Assembly (NCBI GenBank): GCA_018857735.1
Contig: JABMCL010003468.1
Coordinates: 312,001-376,000 of the forward strand
Source: Alviniconcha marisindica
Lineage: Eukaryota > Mollusca > Gastropoda > Provannidae
Reading direction: 5' to 3'
DNA length: 64,000 nucleotides
The translations under genes and the position numbers were made by a program. Each line of letters starts with the position of its first letter. Positions within the stretch are counted from its first letter, which is position 1. The notes beneath the pieces are model-generated. The model had not been told where the DNA came from and did no database searches. It worked only from the letters and a program-made list of their open reading frames with translations. Positions 33,868 to 45,237 of the stretch are shown in pieces.

Positions 33868-33967
33868 TTCAGGAGCTGCGTGAAAGTCAAGGTGGACGTC
33901 CTGGGCTCCTGTCCCTAATAAACCTACGGTTTCTGTGGACGTAAAGCAACACTTCAACCAAGATGCA
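33868..33967 (+). mobile_element. CAGGAGCTGTGTGAGAGTC interspersed element, partial copy
   Basis: TTCAGGAGCTGCGTGAAAGT, GGTGGACGTCCTGGGCTCCT, then TTTCTGTGGACGTAAAGC. It is related to the fuller copies at 37524-37695 and 46609-46776. Confidence 0.6.
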
Positions 33968-34429
33968 AAGAAACGCAAAACAACATTTGCTGTTGTAAAT
34001 GTTCAGTCTGACTGAAGACCTCGGGGTGGAGGATACTCCTCCTGGTGAGCAAGTTCATTGCCCTGCGACTTAATTACAAAATATTTACTGCCAAGTGTTA
34101 ATGGTTCCATAAAGTGAAAGAAAAATGATCGAACCACAAGCAGGAGTCCGATTCACAACACACATCACTATGTTTAAAGAAGACCGTGATACAAAAAAAA
34201 GATACAAAAAATTCAAAGCAAATGGAAATGAAAAAGCAAACAGTAACTGAACTGGAAGGTGTAATTTCTGACGGCATGCCAAGCTACACCCTGACCTCTA
34301 AGCTGAAAAGAACACGCCTTTCCTAGCTCTGGATTTTCAGCAAAGGGGACCTTCACTTCTGAATCTACAGCATCCACCTTGGGTGTAGAATGACCGATCA
34401 CATTCTCTCCCCTGCTCATCACATCCCAC

Positions 34430-35310
34430 CCCAGGAGCAAAACTGACTGATCACATTCTCTCCCTTACATCCAGCCTAGGACCAGAACTGACCGATCACA
34501 TTCTCTCCCTTACATCCAGCCTAGGACCAGAACTGACCGATCACATTCTCTCCCTTACATCCACCTAGGACCAGAACTGACCGATCACATTCTCTCCCTT
34601 ACATCCAGCCTAGGACCAGAACTGACCGATCACATTCTCTCCCTTACATCCAGCCTAGGACCAGAACTGACCGATCACATTCTCTCCTTTACATCCAGCC
34701 TAGGACCAGAACTGACCGATCACATTCTCTCCCTTACATCCAGCCTAGGACCAGAACTGACCGATCACATTCTCTCCCTTACATCCAGCCTAGGACCAGA
34801 ACTGACCGATCACATTCTCTCCCTTACATCCAGCCTAGGACCAGAACTGACCGATCACATTCTCTCCCTTACATCCAGCCTAGGACCAGAACTGACCGAT
34901 CACATTCTCTCCTTTACATCCAGCCTAGGACCAGAACTGACCGATCACATTCTCTCCCTTACATCCAGCCTAGGACCAGAACTGACCGATCACATTCTCT
35001 CCCTTACATCCAGCCTAGGACCAGAACTGACCGATCACATTCTCTCCCTTACATCCAGCCTAGGACCAGAACTGACCGATCACATTCTCTCCCTTACATC
35101 CAGCCTAGGACCAGAACTGACCGATCACATTCTCTCCTTTACATCCAGCCTAGGACCAGAACTGACCGATCACATTCTCTCCCTTACATCCAGCCTAGGA
35201 CCAGAACTGACCGATGACATTCTCTCCCTTACATCCAGCCTAGGACCAGAACTGACCTATCACATTCTCTCCTTTAATCCAGCCTAGTGCCAGAACTGAT
35301 CACATTCTCT
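34430..35310. repeat. 51-bp tandem array, very homogeneous
   Basis: About 17 units of CAGAACTGACCGATCACATT, CTCTCCCTTACATCCAGCCT, AGGAC. Most units are identical, pointing to recent expansion. No strong ORF. Confidence 0.95.
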
Positions 35311-35479
35311 CCCTTCCCCCTACAAAATATGATGTATTTATCAAAACTGAAATACAGCTTGATCTCTAAAACTTACGTGTGCTCAGAATATAAAACATGC
35401 TGTTAAATTTGATTAAAGCATACAACAGCATAGTGACTCAAACTCGTGAAAGTTTCTGAGATTATTTTTTTTTTTAAAG

Positions 35480-36280
35480 CAGACAAAGCCCTGTGCTGTT
35501 GGACTTGTGGAAGTTTCTGAGATACATATAAGGTAGATAAACGATAAAGTAGATGGTGGACTGTGGGATGTTTAGAATTTGTGGAACGTGGTGAACAGCA
35601 GCAGTGGTTTCTCACTGAGGATATGTTGGAGAATGGGAGGGGTGAGTGGGTGACATTAAGGACTCCTCACACCAGGAATGTTCTCACGCAGATAAACTCC
35701 AAAGAAGAACACACCAGGCGCCTGACAATCAATTTCTTGTTAGCCTGCTGGTTGCAGCTTGGAGGAAACGCTATTAAGAAGCGTCAATACACAAGGGAGT
35801 TAATTAGCGCTCGAAAGATGTCACACAAACACAACAACAAAGACCTGAGCCACCTATGGTAACTCACCTGGCATGCAAGTAAATACGAAGTACATAAACT
35901 CCACCAGGGGTACATCCTCAAATTTTAAAGCTTGCATGGCCTTATGCTGTTGGACTCGTGAAAGTTTCTGAGATAAATAATGAAGTAGATAATAAAGTCG
36001 GCGGACTGGGGAAGGTACATAAACTCCACCACAGGATGCACCTCTAGTGGAGTTTATGTACATTGTATTTACTCGCATGCCAGGTGAATGTTACCGTAGG
36101 CGACTCGGGTCTTTGTTGTCGTCCTTGGGTGATGTCTTTCAGGCACCAAATAACTCCCGTATGTGTTGATTCTGCACGAGCGCTCTGGGACTTTTCTCTT
36201 TCAGAGTGTGACTATCAAGAAGTGATTGCTTGTCAGGTGTCTATTTTGTGCTGCTCCACCTGTTCACCCCCTTCGCAATG
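35480..36280. mobile_element. Fold-back element: long imperfect inverted repeat with nested direct repeats
   Basis: A left arm (about 35583-35908) and a right arm (about 36045-36275) are inverted copies. For example, ACCTGGCATGCAAGTAAATA at 35872 pairs with the reverse complement of TATTTACTCGCATGCCAGGT near 36067-36086. The arms also share CAACAACAAAGACC, GGGAGTTA.TT.G and CACC.GACAA.CAAT..CTTCTTG. The spacer holds a perfect 15-bp hairpin (GTACATAAACTCCAC/GTGGAGTTTATGTAC). A block GCTGTTGGACT.GTG.AAGTTTCTGAGAT is directly repeated at about 35500 and 35948. No transposase was seen. Confidence 0.6.
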
Positions 36281-36524
36281 CTGCCAGTGTGTGAGAAACC
36301 TTTAATGATGCGCGTCTGGCGGCAGCAGACATCCCCATAGACTTCGGTACAGCGTGGGGCAACTGCAACACGCTGAATGAGCAGCGGCAATGGAATCTGA
36401 CTTTAAAAACAAGACCGCGTTGGAGAGGCATTGTTTGCATGCACAAGTTACGACAAAAAAAAAGAAGGAATGTTAAATTATCAATGTGAGAATGGAATGT
36501 TACATTTACATAAAAATTAGTATG

Positions 36525-36592
36525 CTCCCCCCCCCCCCCCCCCAATCTCTGCATAAACTAGCCCCCCCCCCCCCCACCCCCCCACCCCCCAT
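36525..36592. repeat. Poly-C tract
   Basis: Several C runs of 10-17 bases with ACCCCCCC interruptions. The flanking 36600-37080 is unique-looking and shows no gene. Confidence 0.8.
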
Positions 36593-37090
36593 CAAACATT
36601 GTGTGTACAAACACATTTTTGACATTATCACACTCACATCTATCAAGGTCATGTATCTCATTTCTTAACAATTAAGCGATTTTTTATATATATTTACATC
36701 ATACAAAAACTAACAGCAACAAATCCTAACTCAAACATCCAATCAGAGCAGCAAACATAATGACAAAAGCTCATCATAAGTACAGCGGCAGTCGCAAAAA
36801 CAAAATCAAAGCTACAGCAACGATCAAAGCCACCAAACGCAAAGACAGCTTGGTCGATCGGCAACCTAATTCTGAAGACAAAATCACACCACAATACTAC
36901 CATCGGCTGTGTAGGAGGAGATAACCCCCCCCCCCCCATCACCACCAGAAAAAGGCTCGGCACAGGCCTACTTCAATGATTGGGGGACACAGTGTCTGTT
37001 CCAGTCTCATGCACAGAGTATCAGCACAGTATAAATATCACACACAGGTTTTCATACTAGTCGAATCCAAGCCGTGGGGGGTGGGGTCAG

Positions 37091-37160
37091 TAAGTAAGTA
37101 AGTAAATTGGTGTTTTACGCCCAGTCAACCAGTGCGGTTGTATCGGGGTGATGGGGGGTT
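37091..37160 (+). mobile_element. SINE-like fragment, copy 2
   Basis: (GTAA)n followed by ATTGGTGTTTTACGCCCAGT, CAACCAGTGCGGTTGTATCG, GGGTGATGG. Same family as 8943-9002. Confidence 0.65.
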
Positions 37161-37523
37161 GGGATACTGTTGCCAAGTTTCTATGGGTCAAACTTCTTTT
37201 AAAAAAATCTGAAATAAGAATGATTGCTAGCATTCTAAAACAAGACCCAAACACATAAAAGGTTAAAAATGAAATGCTATTTATTATGGCAAAACGCCAC
37301 ATGCGAATGTCTGGGGTAAGCCCCTTTTTCAAGCTACAAAACAACAATGAAGTGGTGAAATATGAGCAGTAGGATACTTACCTGTTATATATATATATGT
37401 TGCTATATATATAAATATGTTATACATGTTTTTGAAAAACATTCTTCCAAACACTGGACACCCAAACAACAAAACAACACAGCTTAACCAAAAGCAGATA
37501 AGTATCCTAATCTCATTTCATAG

Positions 37524-37695
37524 TTCAGGAGCTGTGTGAGAGTCGAGGTGGCCATCCTGGGCTGTCCGTCCTAACGAGCCTTCTGGTTTCTGTGGACGTA
37601 AAGCTATACTGAACCATGCTTCGGCATTGGTCTCAGCTTGTCCCTAATAGGTGAGCCGACATCTGAGGACATTAAGCATCACTTCATCATCATGC
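37524..37695 (+). mobile_element. CAGGAGCTGTGTGAGAGTC element, fuller copy with (ATC)n tail
   Basis: TTCAGGAGCTGTGTGAGAGT, GGTTTCTGTGGACGTAAAGC, ACCATGCTTCGGCATTGGTC, CATCTGAGGACATTAAGCAT, then CACTTCATCATCATG. It is nearly collinear with 46609-46776. The (ATC)n end suggests a non-LTR retroposon 3' tail. Confidence 0.7.
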
Positions 37696-38024
37696 ATCTC
37701 ATTTTTCACCGTTTAAGTGTTAAGTATTCTTTTTAGCTTGCAAAAGGGGCTTACCTGAAAATCTGCATTTTGTCATAATGGCCAGCATTCTTTTTTAACC
37801 TTTCACACATTTGGACCCTATGCGCCAGGTGAACATTTCTGGTAAACAAGAGAAACTGACACAAAGTGAAAGGTCAGTGAAGCATTTCCAGCAGAACATT
37901 CCAGTTGGGATCAACTGTGAACATTCCACGTTGAGGGATCTCCCTCCCTTGTCACTGGTTCAACCAGTCCCTGTTTTGGGACCTCATAGGATGTCGGTGG
38001 CAAAAGCTTTGCAGAGTACTATAC

Positions 38025-38545
38025 TTCCTGTTTGCCTGTAGACTATTATATGACGTCCATGGCAAAGTACTATACTTCCTATCTGCCTGCAGAATGTCAT
38101 ATGATGTCCATGGCAAAGTACTATACTTCCTATCTGCCTGCAGAATGTCATATGATGTCTATGGCAAAGTACTATACTTCCTATCTGCCTGCAGAATGCC
38201 ATATGATGTCCATGGCAAAGTACTATACTTCCTATCTGCCTGTAGAATGCTATATAATGTCCATGGCAAAGTACTATACTTCCTATTTGCTTGTAGAATG
38301 TTATATAATGTCCATGGCAAAGTACTATACTTCCTATTTGCTTGTAGAATGTTATATAATGTCCATGGCAAAGTACTATACTTCCTATTTGCTTGTAGAA
38401 TGTCCTATGATGTTCATGGCAAAGTACTATACTTCCTATCTGCCAGCAGAATGTCCTGCGGTGTTCACGGCAAAGCACTATACTTCCTATCTGCTCGTAG
38501 AAAGCTACACATCTGTGGCAAACCACAATACTTTCTGCTTGCACT
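38025..38545. repeat. 60-bp tandem array
   Basis: About nine units of TACTATACTTCCTATCTGCC, TGCAGAATGTCATATGATGT, CCATGGCAAAG. The unit length is a multiple of 3, so long ORFs open on both strands (YHMMSMAKYYTSYLPAEC repeats). They have no start context, no splice links and no homology I recognise. Confidence 0.9.
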
Positions 38546-38740
38546 TGCAGAGTGTCACATGACTTCCTGCTTGAATATAAAAATTTCCCGCCTGCATATT
38601 GACGTGGGGTGTAGTTTTCAAACGGGACGTTCTGGGCTAGTCTACTGTCTTTGAGGCTACTGTTGGAAGGACACTGCAGCAACAGTAAACACTCTTCAGC
38701 AGGGAGCGGGACAAGTTCAGTCCTGCTGTCGTTGATTCAA

Positions 38741-38762
38741 CCCCCCCCCCCCCCCCCCCCCC
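38741..38762. repeat. Poly-C run
   Basis: 22 consecutive C. Confidence 0.85.
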
Positions 38763-38999
38763 GAGCTGTAGCAGAGTGGAAAAACTGCACAGGAATCATC
38801 GTTATAATCTATATGGACATTGAGTGACTGCATGTTGTGAATATGGATGGTCCGTGAACGCGTTTGATAGAATGACTGCTCTGATTGGATGGGGTTGAAT
38901 GGAGACATGGGCTGTCTGTGGGTGTTGATGATGATGGTTTTAAGTCTTAATCAGTTAATCATTTGTAATGATGTTTTTGTGTCTTAATGTATCGTTTGT

Positions 39000-39485
39000 G
39001 ACACTTGTTTTTATGTCTTAGTGTATCATTTGTGAAAATGTTTGGGTCTTAATGTGTTGTCTGTGTCAGTGTTGTTTTCGTGTCTTAATGTATCGTTTGT
39101 GACAATGTTGTTTTTCTGTCTTAATGTATCGTTTGTGACAATGTTGTTTTTCTGTCTTAATGTATCGTTTGTGACAAAGTTGTTTTTCTGTCTTAATGTA
39201 TTGTTTGTGACAATGTTGTTTTTCTGTCTTAATGTATCGTTTGTGACAATGTTGTTTTTCTGTCTTAATGTATCGTTTGTGACAATGTTGTTTTGTGTCT
39301 TAATGTATCGTTTGTGACAATGTTGTTTTTCTGTCTTAATGTATCGTTTGTGACAATGTTGTTTTTCTGTCTTAATGTATCGTTTGTGACAATGTTGTTT
39401 TTCTGTCTTAATGTATCGTTTGTGACAATGTTGTTTTTCTGTCTTAATGCATCATTTGTGATGACGTCTTTGTGTTTGAATGTAT
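39000..39485. repeat. 36-bp tandem array
   Basis: About 12 units of TCTTAATGTATCGTTTGTGA, CAATGTTGTTTTTCTG. The unit length is a multiple of 3, which gives a spurious ORF (LNVSFVTMLFFC). Confidence 0.9.
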
Positions 39486-39892
39486 CCGTTACACAACGCC
39501 TAGCGCAGTTTGTAACTGGATACACACTAAGCAGGTTTTCAACATTATTATTACTTCTGTACCAAACTGGATATGCACTAAACAAGTTTTAAACATTATT
39601 ATTATCTCTCTACCAAACTGGACATACTTGGAATGAATCTTTTCTGTACAGCACCAGATGTCTAAACCGGGAGAGTGGTAGCTACACACAATTTGATTGC
39701 TGTCTTACAGAGGTGGTTGTTTGTGTTGTATGTTATATGTGTTACACTTACTTATAACTTCTACCGCAGTCACCATTAACTCACTCTGAAACTGATCACA
39801 ACCAACTTCAATTGCACTTGTCCTTTCAGATTCACAAAGTTGACCCGGCTTCAAACCGCATTACTATGAACATAATTTCCACTTTACAAAAC

Positions 39893-40155
39893 TTATATAT
39901 ATATATATATATATATATATGTTATATACACAATGTCTCACTCATACCACGCTAAACACAAGTTCAGAACGAAATGGTGACCTATACAATGTCTCACTCA
40001 TACCATGCTAAACACAAGTTCAGAACGAAATGGTGACCTACACAATGTCTCACTCATACCATGCTAAACACAAGTTCAGAACGAAATGGTGACCTACACA
40101 ATGTCTCACTCATACCGTGCTAAACGCAAGTTCAGAACGAAATGGTGACCTATAC
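39893..40155. repeat. (AT)n followed by a 61-bp tandem array
   Basis: (TA)n at about 39893-39921, then four to five units of CAATGTCTCACTCATACCAT, GCTAAACACAAGTTCAGAAC, GAAATGGTGACCTA. Confidence 0.85.
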
Positions 40156-40299
40156 AATGCGAACAGCACTGCCACAGCAGTTTGTAACATCACCTTACTC
40201 TAACACTCTGCCTTCATCCACTCCAACCACTGCCGCCCCAAGCCACCAAATGACCTGTCCGAAAATGACCCCTTCCACAAATCCAGTTTCTATGCCTGT

Positions 40300-41215
40300 T
40301 ATTCAGCCAAACCATGAAGTACCTGACAGGCACTCAAATACAAATCGGTTAAACCATGAAGTACCTGACAGGCACTCAATACAATTCAACCAAACCACGA
40401 AGTACCTGACAGGCACTCAATACAATTCAACCAAACCATGAAGTACCTGACAGGCATTCAAATACAAATCAGTTAAACCATGAAGTACCTGACAGGCACT
40501 CAATACAATTCAGCCAACCCAGGAGGTACCTGACGGGCACTCACAAACCATGAAGTACCTGACAGGCACTCACAAACCATGAAGTACCTGACGGGCACTC
40601 AATACAAATCAGCCAAACCATGAAGTACCTGACGGGCACTCACAAACCATGAAGTACCTGACAGGCACTCATCAAAACGCCATGAAGTACCTGACAGGCA
40701 CTCAATACAAATCAGCCAAACCATGAAGTACCTGACAGACACTCAATACAAATCAGCCAAACCATGAAGTACCTGACAGACAATACAAATCAGCCAAACC
40801 ATGAAGTACCTGACAGACACTCACAAACCATAAAGTACCTGATGGGCACTCACAAACCATGAAGTACCTGACGGACACTCACAAACCATGAAGTACCTGA
40901 CAGGCACTCACAAACCATGAAGTACCTGACAGACACCCAATACAAACCAGCCAAACCATAAAGTACCTGACAGGCACTCAATACAAATCAGCCAAACCAT
41001 GAAGTACCTGACAGGCACTCACAAACCATGAAGTACCTGACAGACACCCAATACAAACCAGCCAAACCATGAAGTACCTGACAGGCACTCAATACAAATC
41101 AGCCAAACCATGAAGTACCTGACAGGCACTCAATACAAATCAGCCAAACCATGAAGTACCTGACAGACACTCAATACAAATCAGCCAAACCATGAAGTAC
41201 CTGACAGGCACTCAG
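40300..41215. repeat. Tandem array, about 28-42 bp unit
   Basis: About 23 units of AAACCATGAAGTACCTGACA, GGCACTCA, with or without ATACAAATCAGCC. Long and short unit variants alternate irregularly. Confidence 0.9.
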
Positions 41216-41219
41216 TACA

Positions 41220-42300
41220 AAACTACAAAAGTTACCACCCCAAAATCAAAAGGAGATTTGGCTAGAGGATTGGTATCGCCCGATCAGTTCCGTCTCCCAT
41301 ACAACACAACAACAAAATTAAAACAATTCGTTTTTTAGACTGATGTATGCCAGATGGGGGCAAAGCTGTTCACACTGCCATTCAGCACTACTGCACGTTC
41401 CGTGCAGACTGCATTAGCATTAATGATTTAATGTACACACACGCACACAAAAACACACCGGTCATTTAAATTGTGCTGAGGTACAAAAAAGAAGAAGATA
41501 CCAGTCACCGCCCGGCCCGGTTCTAAGGATTGAACAATGCTAGAGATACAGATCACAAGGAGATAGAAAGACGGAAAAAAATGGTTTAACAAAGTTCTAT
41601 GCACATGGCGTCTGATTCACGGTGACATCATCTAGTCTGGCAACCCCAGCGACGGTTCCATCATCAGCTTATTCTTTCTCACACTGAACACACTGTGTGA
41701 ACTGGAAATAATACTTTACGAAATGGTTGCAATGCTTCCACCTCTCGAGTTTTCACTTCTAACAACACATGGAAAACAATAGCTACACACAATCAATTAT
41801 AAACACCAATAATAACTTCTTTTTTCAACTAACTAAAAAAAAAGAAAAGTGATATTCTGAATAACAGCAGAATGAATACCTGCCACCATACTGCTACTGG
41901 CCACTACTGTTGTACTAAACACATGGGTGCTTTTCAAAAACAAATTTCAGTGCTGAATTTCTAAAACACACCCAACTCCATGCAACAACATCGCCAAAAT
42001 CAACGTTTTTTCCAATGCGGAACTGTACGCTACAGAGAGAAAAGCACCCATGCGAGTATGGTTACTGTGCGTTCATGGTGCAGAGAAGACAGGCTATCAC
42101 TATCCAACTGGTACCCGCGAACTACAAAACAGGCTGCATCATGGAGGCCTTTTACGCTACACCCGGGACAGGCCCTGTGCCCAGTCTGGCTGGGGTACGT
42201 CTGCCGTATGGACCAAGCTGGAGTCAGGAGTTTAACGCCCTCATCATTTTAACGGCTTAGTGCTTTCGCGTGACACGCAGCACAATGCGAGTTGTGCTCA
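41220..42300. other. No gene seen
   Basis: Mostly unique-looking sequence. A 90-codon plus-strand ORF at 41980-42252 has no recognised motif and no splice support. Confidence 0.4.
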
Positions 42301-42309
42301 GCCCTACTC

Positions 42310-42865
42310 CTGAGTGGAGCCAAGCGCTGCTCACACCTGTCCTGACACAGCACGCTCACACCTGTCCTGACACAGCACGCTCGCACCTGTCCTGACATAG
42401 CATGCTCACACCTGTCCTGACACAGCACCCTCACACCTGTCCTGACAGCATGCTCACACCTGTCCTGACACAGCACACTCACACCTGTCCTGACAGCACG
42501 CTCACACCTGCCCTGACACAGCACGCTCACACCTGCCCTGACATAGCACGCTCACACATGTCCTGACATAGCACGCTCACACCAGTCCTGACATAGCACG
42601 CTCACAACTGTCCTGACATAGCACACTCACACTTGTGCTGACACAGTGAGCTCACACTTGTCCTGACACAGCATGCTCACACTTGTCCTGACATGGCGAG
42701 CTCACACCTGTCCTGACACAGCGTGCTCACAGCTGTCCTGATGCAGTGTGCTCACACCTGTCCTGACATAAGGCTCACATCTGTCCTGACACAGTACTCA
42801 CACCTGTCTGGACACATCACTCACACCTGTCCGGACACAGTGTGCTCACACCTGTCCTAACACAG
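42310..42865. repeat. About 25-bp tandem array
   Basis: About 21 units of TCACACCTGTCCTGACACAG CACGC. Confidence 0.9.
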
Positions 42866-42869
42866 TGTA

Positions 42870-43235
42870 CTCACAGTAATACACAGTACAACATGCCCAA
42901 CTAAGTCCTGACACAGCTGAGTTGTAAACACAGTACAACATGCCCAACTCAGTCCTGACACAGCCGAGTTGTAAACACAGCATAATGTGCCCAACTCAGT
43001 CCTGATACAGCTGAGTTGTAAACAGTACAACATGCCCAACTCGGTCCTGACACAGCTGAGTTGTAAACACAGTACAACCTGCCCAACTCAGTCCTGACAC
43101 AGCCGAGCTGTAAACACAGTACAACATGCCCAACTTGGTCCTGACACAGCCAAGTTGTAAACACAGTACAACATGCCCAACTCAGTCCTGACACAGCTGA
43201 GTTGTAAACACAGCATAATGTGCCCAACCCCAAAC
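42870..43235. repeat. About 60-bp tandem array
   Basis: Six units of GTCCTGACACAGCTGAGTTG, TAAACACAGTACAACATGCC, CAACTCA. It shares GTCCTGACACAGC with the array before it. Confidence 0.9.
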
Positions 43236-43298
43236 CAGCCTGAACTCTTCACTAGTGTAAATGGCCCCACTGTCCCCCTGTCTATTGACACAGCCTGT

Positions 43299-43304
43299 TT
43301 TATT
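43299..43304 (-). terminator. Candidate GAK polyadenylation signal
   Basis: AATAAA on the minus strand (TTTATT in CTGTTTTATTTCATT), about 1.45 kb after the stop codon. It is one of several possible signals in the AT-rich 43280-43440 stretch. Its use is a guess. Confidence 0.25.
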
Positions 43305-43934
43305 TCATTTTCAGTTGCTCATTTATTCATGTAACATAATCTGCAAGATCACCTTCCATAATTTTATCTGAAATATCACCTTGAATTATTCATTCTCAAA
43401 GATCACCTCATGTAACTGAATCTGCATGATCACCTTCCATAATTTTGTCTCCAAGATCCACTCATGATACTCAATCTGCACGACCATCTCATGTGAACGT
43501 ATGTGAGGAATCACCCGACATCACTGATTCAAGGTCACATAGGTTCAAGGACCTCTGTCATGGCAGGTTTCACTATAAACAACCGGATGACTTGTTTTTC
43601 TTCTTCAGTGTCATCCTGTCCTTAACAATCAATGAAAACACTGGTTTTCATGATTATCTGCTGTCCTTAACAATCAATGAAAACTCTGGTTTTCATGATT
43701 ATCTGCCACTAGTTCTGTAGTCACTAGTTATATATGTAGTCACTAGTTCTACAGTCACTAGTTTTATGACTAGGTCTATAGTCACTAGTTTTATATATAG
43801 TCACTAGTTCCATGACTAGTCACTAGTGTGGATGGGTGAAAAAGTCAGAGCCACAAACAGAAATGTTTGGCCTGTGGAAGCATTCAATTCTCAGAAGCGG
43901 GTCTCTCAACTTTCAACCTTAATTAACGACAACT

Positions 43935-43963
<29 letters not shown>
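43935..43963. repeat. Poly-C run
   Basis: 29 consecutive C. CACTAGT-rich repeats lie just upstream at about 43715-43830. Confidence 0.85.
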
Positions 43964-43966
<3 letters not shown>

Positions 43967-44427
43967 CCCAAACCCACACTGCCCCACCTCCTACTGCCAA
44001 TGCCAAAGGCATCCCTTTTCACTTTTACTCCCGATAGGCATAGAAGAGGAACATCTTTGCCCTGCTGGTCTACACGGATTTTCCTAGCCCAGGTGTATCA
44101 CGCAGACCTCCGACCCTGGAATGTTTGCAGCAAAGCTTCTCTCCCCTTTCAGTCCCTTGGGAAAGGCTTTGCCCGGGATTGCATCAGTTCAGCTGGTGCA
44201 ACACTACGATCTCCCAGTCCATAAAAATCCCCCGTCTTCAAAAATGGCTCTTAGCAAGTCCCCAGTATCACGCCGCAATCCTTCTGCGGGTTTGTGCGGG
44301 CTCTTTTCAGCACCTCCCCTGCCCGACAAGGGGAAACCCAAGCTATCGCCCATCTTTCTTTCACACGAACCGCCTCGAAGTTGAAGCTGGGTCATTTTCT
44401 TCACCTTGCTCTCCAGCGCTGCTGCGA

Positions 44428-44517
44428 TCAGCCGAAGTGTTGGCCTTGTTCCCTGGTGCCGCTGCCACCTAAAATTGTGTCCACCTTCTTCTTCGGGGCG
44501 GCTGCAGCACCTGACAT
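44428..44517 (-). pseudogene. Short broken ORF of unknown origin
   Basis: On the minus strand an ATG at 44517 opens MSGAAAAPKKKVDTILGGSG, then TREQGQHFG, and a stop. In the next frame the sequence goes on as TSADRSSAGEQGEENDPAST and SRRFV before another stop, as if one frameshift had broken a longer reading frame. I do not recognise the protein. It could be the start of a decayed element ORF. It lies in the GAK 3' flank. Confidence 0.3.
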
Positions 44518-44746
44518 TGTGTTTTCACCTTGACCTTCATCAGTCGCAGTCGCAGTCTTTCCTCCAGATGTACCAACCTCCAGCACCCGTTTCCCCAGGT
44601 GTCAGACAGCCTGACAGCCTGTTTGTGGTGACAGAGCGGAGGCTGCAGTGTGGTGGGGACTGTGAGACACTGCGGCGTGGTGGGGACTGTGAGACACAGT
44701 GCTGACTGCTGGGCTGCGTGGTCCGGAGGCTAGCAATGGCTCTCGG

Positions 44747-44890
44747 CTAGTAAAGGCTCTTCATGCCCTCCTCTTCAAAGCGGGCCCACGCCTCGCTCAG
44801 CTCCATGAAGATCATTTTGGCCAGCTCTTCATGTGGGTCATCGTGCAGCTGGGAATAACAAGGACGGTTGGTCAGTAGGGAATGGTGTCT

Positions 44891-44926
<36 letters not shown>

Positions 44927-45201
44927 CTGAGTGATATATTTGTCATACTTCTGCATGTTGTGCATGCATGTTGGTGTGTGTGTGTGCTTGTGTGTACATG
45001 GAAATACATGTGTAAGTGTATGTGCTTGCATTTGTGTGTGTGTGTGTGTGACACAGAGAGAGAAAGAGGAAGTGAGAGAGAGAAAGAGGAGTGAGAGAGA
45101 CAGAGAGAGAGACAGACCAGAAGGCAAATTCAAAGCCTACACTGTCAGCAGAAGTTATATTTCAATCTTTCTCCTGAAGCAGCCACCAATCTCCCCAAAA
45201 G

Positions 45202-45237
<36 letters not shown>

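Noticed and set aside
38032..38654. Protein repeat gene YHMMSMAKYYTSYLPAEC
   Set aside because: 60-bp array open on both strands. No flanking exons, start or homology.
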